Source: SAR202 cluster bacterium (GTDB lineage: Bacteria > Chloroflexota > Dehalococcoidia > Lucifugimonadales > UBA1123). Taken from it: 64,000 nucleotides of DNA. The translations under genes were made by a program, and so were the position numbers. Shown here in pieces: positions 56,391 through 64,000 of the stretch. Numbering within the stretch: the stretch's first letter is position 1; the number at the start of each line of letters is the position of its first letter. The notes under the pieces are model-generated. The model searched no databases and had not been told where the DNA came from. It worked only from the letters and a program-made list of their open reading frames with translations. Where the stretch lies: the NCBI GenBank assembly GCA_030752795.1, contig JASMDM010000034.1, positions 22,705 to 86,704 of the forward strand. The letters run 5' to 3'.

Positions 56391-57809
56391 TTAATCGTCG
56401 TCGGCCGGGGCGAGTTCCCCTGCCATGTCTTCGATCGCCTGGTGGCCGTTGGTCGAGTGCTCGTAGTGCACTTTGATGGCCTCCAAATCGACCTCGTCTT
56501 CGCGCAGGAATCCGCGGCCGTCGTGGCGGTCGAACGGGAACGGCGGAATCTTCTCGAACCGTTCCTGGAACCGCAATCGGCTGGGCCGTCGGTCGTACGG
56601 GAAACGGAACCGCTCGGCGTCGCCCGGCTCGACGACCACGAGATCGTAGTCACGGCTTCCCAGGCCGATGGCGTGTCCGGTGTTGATCGTCGCGACTTCG
56701 CTCTGGCCGTGGAACATGGCGGCCGACGCCTCGAACTTGGCGTCGCCGACGTGGTGAGCCTCCATATCCTCCGACGCAGAACCCGGGGAGCCCGGGGAGT
56801 GTCTGGCGGCGTCGACGCAGGCCATGTCGATGGCAACCGGATCCTTGCTGGCGAACACGCCCAGGTGCGGAACGATCGGCACGCCGGCGTAGTTTACGCA
56901 GTCGCACTTGGGCGACACGTCGATGGCCATGTTGATGAAGCCGACCTTGTCCGGGCCGACAGCCTTCATGGTTCCGAGGCAAGCGTCCGCGATGGCCGCA
57001 TCGACGGCGTCGAAGTTGACGGAGCCGATGTCGATCAAGCCCTGCCCGGCCATGATGCCAGGGCAACCGGAGCAGCCGATGCACTTTTCGCGCTCCCATT
57101 CGATGTGATCGTCGAACACATGCCACAGGTTGAACGGGCAGCAATCCTCGAGAATCTGCCAATTGGGCGTCTGGGCCTTGCCCTTGAACCGCTCGGGATA
57201 GAAAGTCGCTGTGGCAGGGAAACCGTACTTCGGGTGGCCGCCCATGTGGACGTTGAATTTGCCGCGCTTGGACTGAGCGCCAATGCCCAGGTTCTTCAAT
57301 GCGCCTCCGATGACGCCAACGCCATGGCCCTTGAAGTGGGTCAACGTGATCAACGCGTCGGCAGCGGCGATGGCCTGCGCGACATATGCCTCTTTGAGGA
57401 TGTAGCCCTCGGGGATATCGACACGGTGGTCGCTAGTGCCGATGAAGCCGTCGGCGCAGATGAACGGGCAACCAAGGGCAGCGGACGTATATCCGTTTCG
57501 CTCAGCAGTCAGAAGTATGTCAATCTCGCTCGTACGCGATCCATAGGGCGAGTACGGCAGCGTCGTCGTGTCGCAAACAAACGGCCGGCCGCCGAGCTCC
57601 TTGATCCGGTCAGCGAGAGTTCGAGCGTACACCGGGCGCAGGTACGCGGAGTTGTTCCACTCGCCGCAGTGGACTTTGATCGCCACGATGTCGTTGGGCT
57701 TGATCATGTCTTCCAGCCCGGAGGCCTCGAACACGGTCAGCATCTTGGCCGGCAGAGCCGTCTCGGTCGATTCGGAGTGAGCATCCATGAAGTAGACGGG
57801 CGATTTCAT
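56391..57809 (-). CDS. DUF362 domain iron-sulfur protein
   Basis: The 472-residue protein matches the DUF362 family: VAIKVHCGEWNNSAYLRP, a central THFKGHG and GGALKNLGIGAQSKRGK segment, and a Cys cluster in EKCIGCSGCPG (CxxCxxC) suitable for a 4Fe-4S cluster. The family is redox-associated but largely uncharacterised. GGAGGT precedes ATG 57809. It shares the minus strand with the enolase-superfamily and URO-D-like genes upstream, 152 bp from the former. Confidence 0.88.
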   Translation of the reverse strand: MKSPVYFMDAHSESTETALPAKMLTVFEASGLEDMIKPNDIVAIKVHCGEWNNSAYLRPVYARTLADRIKELGGRPFVCDTTTLPYSPYGSRTSEIDILLTAERNGYTSAALGCPFICADGFIGTSDHRVDIPEGYILKEAYVAQAIAAADALITLTHFKGHGVGVIGGALKNLGIGAQSKRGKFNVHMGGHPKYGFPATATFYPERFKGKAQTPNWQILEDCCPFNLWHVFDDHIEWEREKCIGCSGCPGIMAGQGLIDIGSVNFDAVDAAIADACLGTMKAVGPDKVGFINMAIDVSPKCDCVNYAGVPIVPHLGVFASKDPVAIDMACVDAARHSPGSPGSASEDMEAHHVGDAKFEASAAMFHGQSEVATINTGHAIGLGSRDYDLVVVEPGDAERFRFPYDRRPSRLRFQERFEKIPPFPFDRHDGRGFLREDEVDLEAIKVHYEHSTNGHQAIEDMAGELAPADDD

Positions 57810-57961
57810 TTACGACCTCCGTGGTGGATTAGGGGGTGGCAGGTTGCCCAAAGTCTAAGAGCGACCTTCCAACCTGTCAAGGCGTCGAAATGATCGCGAT
57901 CCAATGAGACCGATTTAAGCGTCAGTGAGGCGAGATTTGGGCTGGATTCGATTGGAGTCGG

Positions 57962-59166
57962 CTACGCGGAACCAGGGGCTCGCGCGGTCGCGGCGCGCGA
58001 ATGGTCCCACGGGCCGATCCACTCGTCCTTGATCTCCATGCCGAAACCAGGGGCGTCGGACGGGGTTACGTAGCCATCTTTCGGCATCGGCATCCCGGGT
58101 ATCGGGCAGACCTCGTCCAGCGGGATGCCGCGATCGCTGCCCATCCAGTACTTGGCCATCGGCGACTCAGGCATCGAGATGGCAAAGTGCTGCCCCCATA
58201 GCGTTCCGGCAGCGGCGTGGGGAATCGTTATGACGCCAGCGGCCTCGCCGATCATGTAGATCTTCAACGTCTCGGACAAGCCTCCACACCAGGTCATGTC
58301 GGGCTGCAAAACGTCCACTGCCCTATTCTCGACGAGCTGCCGGAATGTCCAACGGCCGTGGTGGTCCTCGCCGGTGGCCAACGGGATCCAGTTGATGGTT
58401 TTCTTGAGTTCGATGTGCCCTTCGAGGTCCGTCGGGATCAGCGGCTCCTCCAGCCATCGCAGACCGTATGGCCGCAGCCGCTCGGCGAGCCGAATCGCGA
58501 ACTCTACGTTGAAACTCATGACTGGGTTGTACATGAGCTCCGCGTTGGGGCTGACCTCTTCGCGCGCCCGGGCGATCTTGCCGTCGACGATGTTGATGCC
58601 TTCTATGCCCTCGTCGTAGCGCGCGGGGTTCGACACCTCGAAGTGCTTGAAACCGAGCTTCTTCGACCAGTCGAGGTCGTCGGACGTGCAATAGATCAGG
58701 ATCTTGTCCCTGCACGGACCGCCGATGAGCCGGTAGACGGGCTGGTCCGCAGTTTGCCTTTCAGGTCCCACAACGCCAGATCGACGCCGGACTGTGCGAC
58801 CGTCGCGAGTCCGCCGGCGCCGAATCGCTGAGTCGAGCACCACATCAGGTCGTTGAGATACTCGAGCGCCATGCAGTCCCGGCCTTCGAGCAACGGCGCG
58901 AAGTGGTAGTCCACGATCACCGCGGTTATCTCGCCGAACGCGCATCGCCCCAGTCCGTAGGTCCCGTCTTCGGCGGTAACCTGGACCCACACTGCGGCGC
59001 CCGTGTACGCGCCGGGCATTGTGCCGTGAAGTCGCGAGAACTCCGGGTACTTGTTGATCGGCAGTGCGCGGCGTGTGTGGGTGTTCCAGTTGGGACGGTG
59101 CGATGCCGATTTCGGAGGCGTGTGGGGTATGCCGATCTCGACGGCTCTGGCCTGCTTGATCTTCAT
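57962..59166 (-). pseudogene. L-rhamnonate dehydratase-like enolase-superfamily protein, frameshifted
   Basis: ATG 59166 opens KIKQARAVEIGIP and runs to WDLKGKL at about 58755. The sense then continues one frame over as ADQPVYRLIGGPCRDK, as if one base is missing, to TAG at 57962. Conserved barrel parts include MSFNVEFAIRLAERL, WLEEPL, ATGEDHHGR, QPDMTWCGG and IPHAAAGTLWGQHF. At the first metal-ligand position the sequence reads LMYNPVMS, with Asn where the superfamily has Asp. Relatives dehydrate L-rhamnonate or L-fuconate to 2-keto-3-deoxy acids. It lies 34 bp after the URO-D-like gene. Confidence 0.8.
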
Positions 59167-59200
59167 CGTGTCATCCTCGGTGTTGGTTTCCGGTCGTTGC

Positions 59201-60499
59201 CTATTCAGCGCCAACCGTCTTCATTGCGACGCTTGCCCATTCCCAGAGTCGTTGCGGCTTGTACTGGATCGTGCTGATGTCCTTCATCACGAACTCGACC
59301 GGGCAACCGAACCGAGCGCAGGCGTCGACGGTTTTTTGGATGTCGTGAGCGACCACATCCGGCTCCCAGGAATCGGTCACGAACACGGCAGGGTTGGGTT
59401 TGTGCGAGAACACGAAGTCGCCGCCGATCTTCTCCGCCCCGATCTCGACGTTCGACGTTGGGCTCATCGAGATCTTGCGCAGATTCGGAATCTGCCGGAT
59501 GAGGTCGATCTTGTTGTGGAGCTCGTCGCAGCAGCCGTAGTAGACCAGCCCGAAGCGCGAGTACCACTTGTTCGCGTAGTCAAGCTCGAACTCCTGGTGC
59601 ATAGCCGGCGAGACGCCGTCGAATATCTGGGCGGCGCCGTGGGTCCAGTTGTCGATCGCGCGCGGGTTTGCGGGGTCGTAGCCGTCGGCGGGCAACTCGT
59701 CCGAATAGCCGGGCGAGCACGGGATGACATTCTGGTTGAACGTCGAGGTCGTCGCGCGCAGCGGGCCAACGAGCCCCTGCTCCTCGAACTGATCGAGCAT
59801 CGCCAGTCGAGCGTCCGTGTACCTGGACATGATCCGGTGCATGAGCTCGGGTTTGTCCGCGAGGTCGATGAGCATCTGCTGCGCACCGCGCCATTTCAGG
59901 ATGTCGTCCCAGGCGCTGAACGCCGAGAAGTAACCCTGCATCTCGATTTCGATCACGCCGTCGAATATCTCGTGGGCCGTCTGCTCGGCCAGGGCCGTGC
60001 GCTCTTCGTCCAGCTCGTACTTCGGATGCACGATCTTCATGGCGTCTTCTTCGGTCGCCAACTGGTCGATGTACTGATGCGAGACGATGGTGTTGTTCGC
60101 GTCGATCGCGATGGTGTTCTCGACGACCTCGACGCCCAGCGCTCCCGCGGTCGGCGACGGTTGGTCGCCGTACTTGACGCCGCGGATCGCCTTCGGCACG
60201 TGCACCACCGGCTCGACGACCATGTCCGCACGCATGTGCTTCCAGGCGTACAGCGTCCGTCGGATCTTCGTCTCGAAGTAGCGACTGAACTCGTCTTCGG
60301 TTTGCAACGTGAGTTCGCCGTCGACGTCCATCTCGTGCCACGGGATGTTGTCGACCATCGCCATCGGCCGAACCGGCTTCAACCTGTTCAGCGCCTTCCA
60401 CATCTCGATCTTTTCCCGCTGCACGGGCAGCGCGCCGATCTCGGCCATCCGCCCTGCGAGCTCACGCAGGATATCGCGGTCATTGGCGGTAATGTTCAT
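59201..60499 (-). CDS. Uroporphyrinogen decarboxylase-like protein
   Basis: ATG 60499 with GGAGA 7 bp upstream gives 432 residues; ATG 60511 and a longer frame are less likely. A URO-D fold is suggested by overall pattern: REKIEMWKALNRLKP near the N-terminus, CDELHNKIDLIRQIPNLRKISMSP and the C-terminal DISTIQYKPQRLWEWA. The protein is longer than true HemE and lacks its N-terminal signature. Related non-HemE members act as corrinoid methyltransferase partners (MtaA/CmuA type). It pairs with the RhamD-like gene 34 bp downstream. Confidence 0.6.
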   Translation of the reverse strand: MNITANDRDILRELAGRMAEIGALPVQREKIEMWKALNRLKPVRPMAMVDNIPWHEMDVDGELTLQTEDEFSRYFETKIRRTLYAWKHMRADMVVEPVVHVPKAIRGVKYGDQPSPTAGALGVEVVENTIAIDANNTIVSHQYIDQLATEEDAMKIVHPKYELDEERTALAEQTAHEIFDGVIEIEMQGYFSAFSAWDDILKWRGAQQMLIDLADKPELMHRIMSRYTDARLAMLDQFEEQGLVGPLRATTSTFNQNVIPCSPGYSDELPADGYDPANPRAIDNWTHGAAQIFDGVSPAMHQEFELDYANKWYSRFGLVYYGCCDELHNKIDLIRQIPNLRKISMSPTSNVEIGAEKIGGDFVFSHKPNPAVFVTDSWEPDVVAHDIQKTVDACARFGCPVEFVMKDISTIQYKPQRLWEWASVAMKTVGAE

Positions 60500-60756
60500 A
60501 TCGGTCTCCATATAACAAGGCTCGGCGTGAGCCACGATCACCGTGTTGGGTAGCATGCCTGGGCTGACATCTTGGAATTCAGACCGTATCACAAGGATAT
60601 GGCTGTGGCGAGCGGCGGCGAAGTCGTTGGTTCTTGCGGGCTGACGGACGTTTCGAACAAGCGCAAAACGGCCAGACCGCTGCTGGTCAATCAGACCCGG
60701 ACCATGCGGCGTCGGGTCATCATCTATCCGAGCCCGCGTGGACTTCGATCGTGTCG
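60500..60756. other. Intergenic region, nothing recognised
   Basis: Between the HAD phosphatase and URO-D-like genes (both minus strand). It presumably contains the promoter for the URO-D-like gene, but no clear -35/-10 pair was found. Confidence 0.35.
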
Positions 60757-61452
60757 CTAATCGCCCCACGCGATCTCCGCGATGCGCTCGAGTTCGTTCG
60801 TGGCGACGACCGGGCACCCGAGCGCAATTGCGCGGTCTCGGAGCTCGATGCGGCGTTGGCCGTCGACGAACAAGCCGGTGTCGGCGAGGACGAACGGCAT
60901 GCCCGACGCTCGAGACGCGTCGAGATCGTGCGTCGAGTCGCCGACGTACAAGCAGCTCGAGGCGTCCACGCCGAGTCGCTCAGCAGTCGTCGTCAGAATT
61001 TCCGGGTCCGGCTTCGGGCGGGTGACGTCGTCGGCTGTCAGCACTGCTTCGAAGTAAGAGTCGATGCTGTTGTGGAAGAGCACCCGGCGCGCCACACTCC
61101 CCGCGCCCATCGTCGCGATCGCCAATCGAAACTCGTCCTGTTTCAGTTGGCTGAGAAGTTCAACGACGCCGGGCAACAGTTTCGCGGCAGTCGAGTACTC
61201 GGTCTGAAGCGTGTTCTTCGCTTCGACCGCTGCGTCGATGCGTTCGTCCGCCCTCGCCTCGCCGAGGTCTCGGACCAGGAAAAACGACATGAGGTTCTGC
61301 GACCCGCCGCCGAACCTCCTTCGAACTTCGTCGTCGGACGCGACGATGCCGAATCGAGCCAGAGCTTCTTTCGTCGCCTTCAGCACCGGCGGCTGGCTAT
61401 CCATGAGCGTTCCATCGAGATCGAATATTACGGCGTCAATCTGTCGGCTCAT
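60757..61452 (-). CDS. HAD-superfamily hydrolase (phosphatase, PGP/beta-PGM type)
   Basis: ATG 61452 gives 231 residues. Motif I FDLDGTLMDSQPP (10-22, nucleophile Asp), motif II IATMGAGS, motif III lysine in RPKPDP, and motif IV GDSTHDLDAS define a subfamily I HAD enzyme with an alpha-helical cap. Phosphoglycolate and sugar phosphatases share this layout; the substrate cannot be told from sequence. Upstream extension to 61530 is out of family. Confidence 0.88.
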   Translation of the reverse strand: MSRQIDAVIFDLDGTLMDSQPPVLKATKEALARFGIVASDDEVRRRFGGGSQNLMSFFLVRDLGEARADERIDAAVEAKNTLQTEYSTAAKLLPGVVELLSQLKQDEFRLAIATMGAGSVARRVLFHNSIDSYFEAVLTADDVTRPKPDPEILTTTAERLGVDASSCLYVGDSTHDLDASRASGMPFVLADTGLFVDGQRRIELRDRAIALGCPVVATNELERIAEIAWGD

Positions 61453-61738
61453 ATGCGGCGTGAATTCCCTTCTGGCAACTTGATCCGGAGTTTTTCGGGC
61501 GCAACTTCTTCGCTGAAGGAAACGTAACATCTCGTGGGGGTGTCAATCGAGCCCATCACAGCGCGATTATCTTGGAATCCTGGGACGTGCACTCGTTCAG
61601 CGAGCAGTGGCCGCTGAACGATACAACGCCTTAGGATCGATCCGCGTAATCGGCCTCTGGTGTGCGGCACGTCCAGCGCCGCACCGTTAGCACTCGCAAG
61701 CGGCATCCCGCCCACGCCATCGGCGCTCTGACGCCGCG
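61453..61738. other. Intergenic region, nothing recognised
   Basis: Between the zinc-ribbon and HAD genes. No repeat or RNA was seen. Confidence 0.35.
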
Positions 61739-61951
61739 CTAGTTCGTCAGGACGTCGAATATGTTGCCGATCTTTCCGGAGGCGTTCAAGCGGTATACCT
61801 CCGTGTATCCGCAATCTGAGCAGGACACGGTGGCGAATTTTTGGTTCTGGAGGTTGAGGAATCGAGACAAGCCCGAACCCGTCGTCCTGATCTCTCCGGC
61901 TTCGTAGCGAGTTCCTGAACACTTGTCGCAGGCGTATTTTCGCTTGTTCAC
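61739..61951 (-). CDS. Small zinc-ribbon protein
   Basis: The 70-residue protein has two CxxC knuckles: YACDKCSGTRY near the N-terminus and SCSDCGYTEVY in the middle, a typical single zinc ribbon. GAGGAG precedes GTG 61951. Small zinc ribbons of this kind (predicted nucleic-acid-binding) are common and poorly characterised. Confidence 0.75.
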   Translation of the reverse strand: MNKRKYACDKCSGTRYEAGEIRTTGSGLSRFLNLQNQKFATVSCSDCGYTEVYRLNASGKIGNIFDVLTN

Positions 61952-62420
61952 GGCATTCTCCTCGGGCTCAAAGCGGTCGTTTGACCATCAGTTTACCACC
62001 GCTCGATTTGAGCATCTGTGTACCAACATCGCTCGACGCGTCGTCGAGTCCAGTTGGCATAAAAATGGTTCCACGGGATCGGCCTCATGGTCATTGTTTT
62101 TTGAGTCGTAGGGGCGGGTTTCAATCCCGCTTGCGTCTTTCGCTCGTGCGCATGCTGGTTTTACGCTATTAGCACCCGTCACCACGCGATCATCGCCTTA
62201 TCCATAGCCAATGACTCATCGGACGGGTTTGGCACCCGTCTCTATTTCACCGAATGGTTCGAGCCGTTCCTCAACGCGACGACGCCAGTGCATCCTTACT
62301 CGACTTAACGCGTATTCGCCAGCGCGGCAATTCCAGATTAGGCTCGCGGCAACGTCCGACGGGCACCAACTGGCGCCGTTTTTCAGTCGGCGAGGGGGCA
62401 AAATGGGGACAAGCCATCAA
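61952..62420. other. Intergenic region with a REP-like palindrome
   Basis: No gene is supported. It holds the fourth REP-like sequence at 62108-62134. Confidence 0.45.
62108..62134 (+). repeat. REP-like palindrome, distant copy
   Basis: GTAGGGGCGGGTTTCAATCCCGC. It has the same GTAGGGG prefix and GGGTTTCAA core as 9795-9822, 52 kb from the RAYT gene. Confidence 0.65.
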
Positions 62421-62460
62421 AACGAACGCCCCGCAAGCAAGTCTCACGGGGCGTTTTCGT
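62421..62460 (-). terminator. Stem-loop terminator flanking the tRNA fragment
   Basis: AACGCCCCG and CGGGGCGTT form a perfect 9-bp stem with a 13-base loop. T-tracts are present on both sides (TTTT), so it could work in either direction. On the minus strand it directly follows the tRNA 3' end at 62472. Confidence 0.75.
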
Positions 62461-62471
62461 GCCTAACACGA

Positions 62472-62516
62472 TGGTACCCCTGCCCGGACTCGAACCGGGG
62501 CACTCGGTTTAGGAAT
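62472..62516 (-). other. 3' fragment of tRNA-Arg(CCT), probable integration (att) site
   Basis: The minus strand reads TTCCTAA (anticodon loop with U33, anticodon CCT), 3' anticodon-stem strand ACCGA, variable GTGC, T-arm CCCGG-TTCGAGT-CCGGG, 3' acceptor strand CAGGGGT, discriminator A and encoded CCA. The 5' half is absent: the bases before the loop (GTACAA) do not pair with ACCGA, and no ACCCCTG acceptor strand lies upstream. Identity stops at the anticodon loop, where tyrosine integrases commonly cross over. A terminator follows the 3' end. Hence this is the displaced tRNA 3' end at one side of an integrated element lying to the right. Confidence 0.75.
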
Positions 62517-62739
62517 TGTACATTGCCTGTTTTGGCCTGTCCCAGCAGTTCCCCGGGAGTGCCTCTCCGTACCTGACATAGCGGTTGGTGATGCTGGGCC
62601 GTCACACCGCGTACCCCCTAGTCCCTGACAGTCTGTGACCATTTTGTGACCAAGATTTGTAGTCCACACCGACGCCGAATCCCCTACCTGTTACTCCGCC
62701 TAAGTCCTCCTCCTTGACCCCCTAGGCTATACTGCTTTC
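62517..62739. other. Region right of the tRNA junction, no integrase recognised
   Basis: An open minus-strand frame covers much of this stretch but has no recognisable domain. The integrase expected near such a junction is not visible here and would be at the other end or lost. Confidence 0.4.
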
Positions 62740-63981
62740 ATGTTGATCAGGGGGTCTATCTCCATGTTCTTAAGGTTGTTCATTCTTGCACTGATATTGA
62801 TGATCGCGATCGGATGTGGATCAACGTCAGTGGAAAAACTTGGCAGCACTCAGCGTGAGTCACAACCAGTCGCTGAATCTCCTAAGACTACGACTGCCGT
62901 CCCGCCGACTGCCGTCCCACCGACCGCCATTCCATCGACGCCGTTACCATCAAGCCCCACTCCTGCACCCATGGCCGCATCGATTTCACCAACGGCCACC
63001 TCTGTCCCACCTAAGCTGACGCAGCCATCCAGCGGCCTTGCCTTCTCACTAGAAATCAACGAGATAGCGGCAAACTTACCTGAATATGACCGAGCTGACT
63101 GGAAGCATTGGACAGACGAAGACAAAGACTGCCAGAACACCAGACACGAGGTACTCATAGAGGAATCCTTAAAGGCAGTGACCTTCAAGAATGACAAACA
63201 GTGCCAGGTAGCCACCGGAGAGTGGTTGGCTCCGTTCACAGGTGACACCGTGACCGACGGCACCAAGCTCGACGTTGACCACATGGTTCCGCTCAAGAAC
63301 GCGCATGATTCAGGTGGCTGGGCGTGGGACAAGGACAAGAAGGCTGCTTATGCAAATGGGATGGGGTATGCTGACCATCTGATTGCGGTGACGGCGTCTG
63401 CCAACAGGCAGAAGGGTGCAAAAGGCCCTGATGAATGGAAACCAGCTGATCAGGACTACTGGTGTGATTACGCCGTTGACTGGGTACAGATAAAGGTCGA
63501 TTGGGGATTGAGCGCAACCAAGGCCGAGTGGGCGGCTCTCCAGGAAATGATCACTACTTGTGACAATCCTCCTTCGATCACGGCCATCCCTTCCAAAGCA
63601 GAGCCGTCTCCGACAGCCAAACCTGTCTCTCCAGTGACAACGCCTGGGCCTCCTGTCGAACCCGGGGTGGTTGATGTGCTGATCACGTCCTTGGACTGCA
63701 AAGGCAAGCCAGAGATCGTGGTCGTCGAGAATGTTGGAACGCCGGCACAGGACATGACCGGTTGGAAGGTCGAGGACCGAGGCTCCAAAAACACTTACAC
63801 CTTCCCGACGGGTTTCTCCCTGGAGGCTGGGGCGTCGGTGGAGTTGGTATCCGGAGGGTCGGGCGTCGATGCTGGCCAGACCATTTTCTGGAAAAAGGGC
63901 ACGGTCTGGAACAATGATGGTGACACTGCCAGCCTAATTGACTCATCGGGCCAACTGGCCTCTGAAATGAAGTGTCCCTAG
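62740..63981 (+). CDS. Secreted HNH nuclease (DUF1524-like) lipoprotein with lamin-tail domain
   Basis: The 413-residue product has a lipoprotein signal ending IAIGC (residue 26), a Pro/Thr-rich linker, an HNH-type nuclease domain with DVDHMVPLKNAHDSGGWAW (the DxDHxxPL signature of DUF1524-like secreted nucleases) and ANRQKGAKGPDEW. A second linker leads to a C-terminal lamin-tail-like domain (LDCKGKPEIVVVENVG, DMTGWKVEDRG, ending near QTIFWKKGTVWNNDGDTASL). Two starts are possible, ATG 62740 and ATG 62764. Extracellular HNH nucleases with LTD tails probably degrade environmental DNA. It lies just inside the putative integrated element. Confidence 0.85.
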   Translation: MLIRGSISMFLRLFILALILMIAIGCGSTSVEKLGSTQRESQPVAESPKTTTAVPPTAVPPTAIPSTPLPSSPTPAPMAASISPTATSVPPKLTQPSSGLAFSLEINEIAANLPEYDRADWKHWTDEDKDCQNTRHEVLIEESLKAVTFKNDKQCQVATGEWLAPFTGDTVTDGTKLDVDHMVPLKNAHDSGGWAWDKDKKAAYANGMGYADHLIAVTASANRQKGAKGPDEWKPADQDYWCDYAVDWVQIKVDWGLSATKAEWAALQEMITTCDNPPSITAIPSKAEPSPTAKPVSPVTTPGPPVEPGVVDVLITSLDCKGKPEIVVVENVGTPAQDMTGWKVEDRGSKNTYTFPTGFSLEAGASVELVSGGSGVDAGQTIFWKKGTVWNNDGDTASLIDSSGQLASEMKCP

Positions 63982-64000
63982 GAGGGCTACGCGGAGGAGA

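Noticed and set aside
62472..62660. Complete or intron-split tRNA-Arg
   Set aside because: No 5' acceptor strand (ACCCCTG) or D-arm with correct pairing was found on the minus strand up to about 190 bases upstream of the fragment's 3' end, so only a 3' fragment is supported.
62463..62669. Minus-strand ORF as an integrase C-terminus
   Set aside because: No tyrosine-recombinase R-H-R-Y signature is visible; position alone is not enough.
1..64000. CRISPR array
   Set aside because: The repeats seen are dispersed, unevenly spaced and palindromic; no regularly spaced direct repeat set exists.
1..64000. Classical prophage or restriction-modification system
   Set aside because: No capsid, terminase, integrase or methylase-endonuclease pair was recognised. 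Only the tRNA junction hints at mobile DNA.

Overview
The window is about 60 percent G+C, gene-dense on both strands, and reads as bacterial chromosome. Several features point to a Chloroflexota relative, most plausibly the marine SAR202/Dehalococcoidia group: a UPF0182 membrane protein, an F420-dependent oxidoreductase, an EF-G paralogue with an SKMD motif, acyl-CoA dehydrogenase and MaoC genes, an enolase-superfamily dehydratase, Thr/Pro-rich lipoprotein linkers, and many short palindromic intergenic repeats. This placement is inference from gene content. No rRNA gene and no complete tRNA gene is present.

Layout. 1-12.4 kb: arginine biosynthesis (tail of argJ, argB, a UPF0182 gene, argD, then argG and argH) mixed with a kinase-like phosphotransferase, an acyl-CoA dehydrogenase, a MaoC hydratase, rpe and a broken REP-associated transposase. 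12.4-18.8 kb: a methyltransferase, a badly decayed CARDB/zincin lipoprotein, an HpcH/HpaI aldolase, and a decayed membrane-anchored RCC1-repeat protein. 19.2-21.1 kb: a thiG-thiE-thiS operon with promoter, TPP riboswitch and terminator. 21-27 kb: a deleted methyltransferase, a DUF4349/PKD lipoprotein, a NUDIX hydrolase, a serine hydrolase with a stop near its expected start, and a frameshifted beta-propeller protein. 27-34 kb: a deoxysugar oxidation cluster (aldo-keto reductase, mutarotase, lactonase, Ldh-type dehydrogenase), remains of a peptide ABC transporter and an SDR. 34-50.7 kb: an EamA transporter, a ferritin-like/VIT protein, nfo, a DUF1932 dehydrogenase, an alcohol dehydrogenase, cca-secD-secF, def, a TIGR01777 protein, a histone-deacetylase-like enzyme, an MBL hydrolase, a membrane zincin and an F420 oxidoreductase. 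50.8-62 kb: fusA2-like, a collagen-like lipoprotein, two broken hot-dog dehydratases, HIT, DUF362, a RhamD-like dehydratase, a URO-D-like protein, HAD and a zinc ribbon. Beyond 62.47 kb a 3' fragment of tRNA-Arg(CCT), cut at the anticodon loop, looks like an integration junction; to its right is a secreted HNH nuclease/lamin-tail lipoprotein.

Function. The pathways visible are arginine and thiamine synthesis, protein export and maturation, and oxidation of L-fucose/L-rhamnose-type sugars. For the last, the dehydrogenase, mutarotase and lactonase are adjacent, and a dehydratase and an aldolase lie elsewhere in the window.

A notable property is the number of interrupted genes. About a dozen carry single frameshifts or in-frame stops, and every cleanly resolved frameshift is equivalent to loss of one base. 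Genes with several lesions are convincing pseudogenes. Genes with a single lesion could instead reflect consensus sequencing error. At least two families of dispersed palindromic repeats occupy the intergenic regions.
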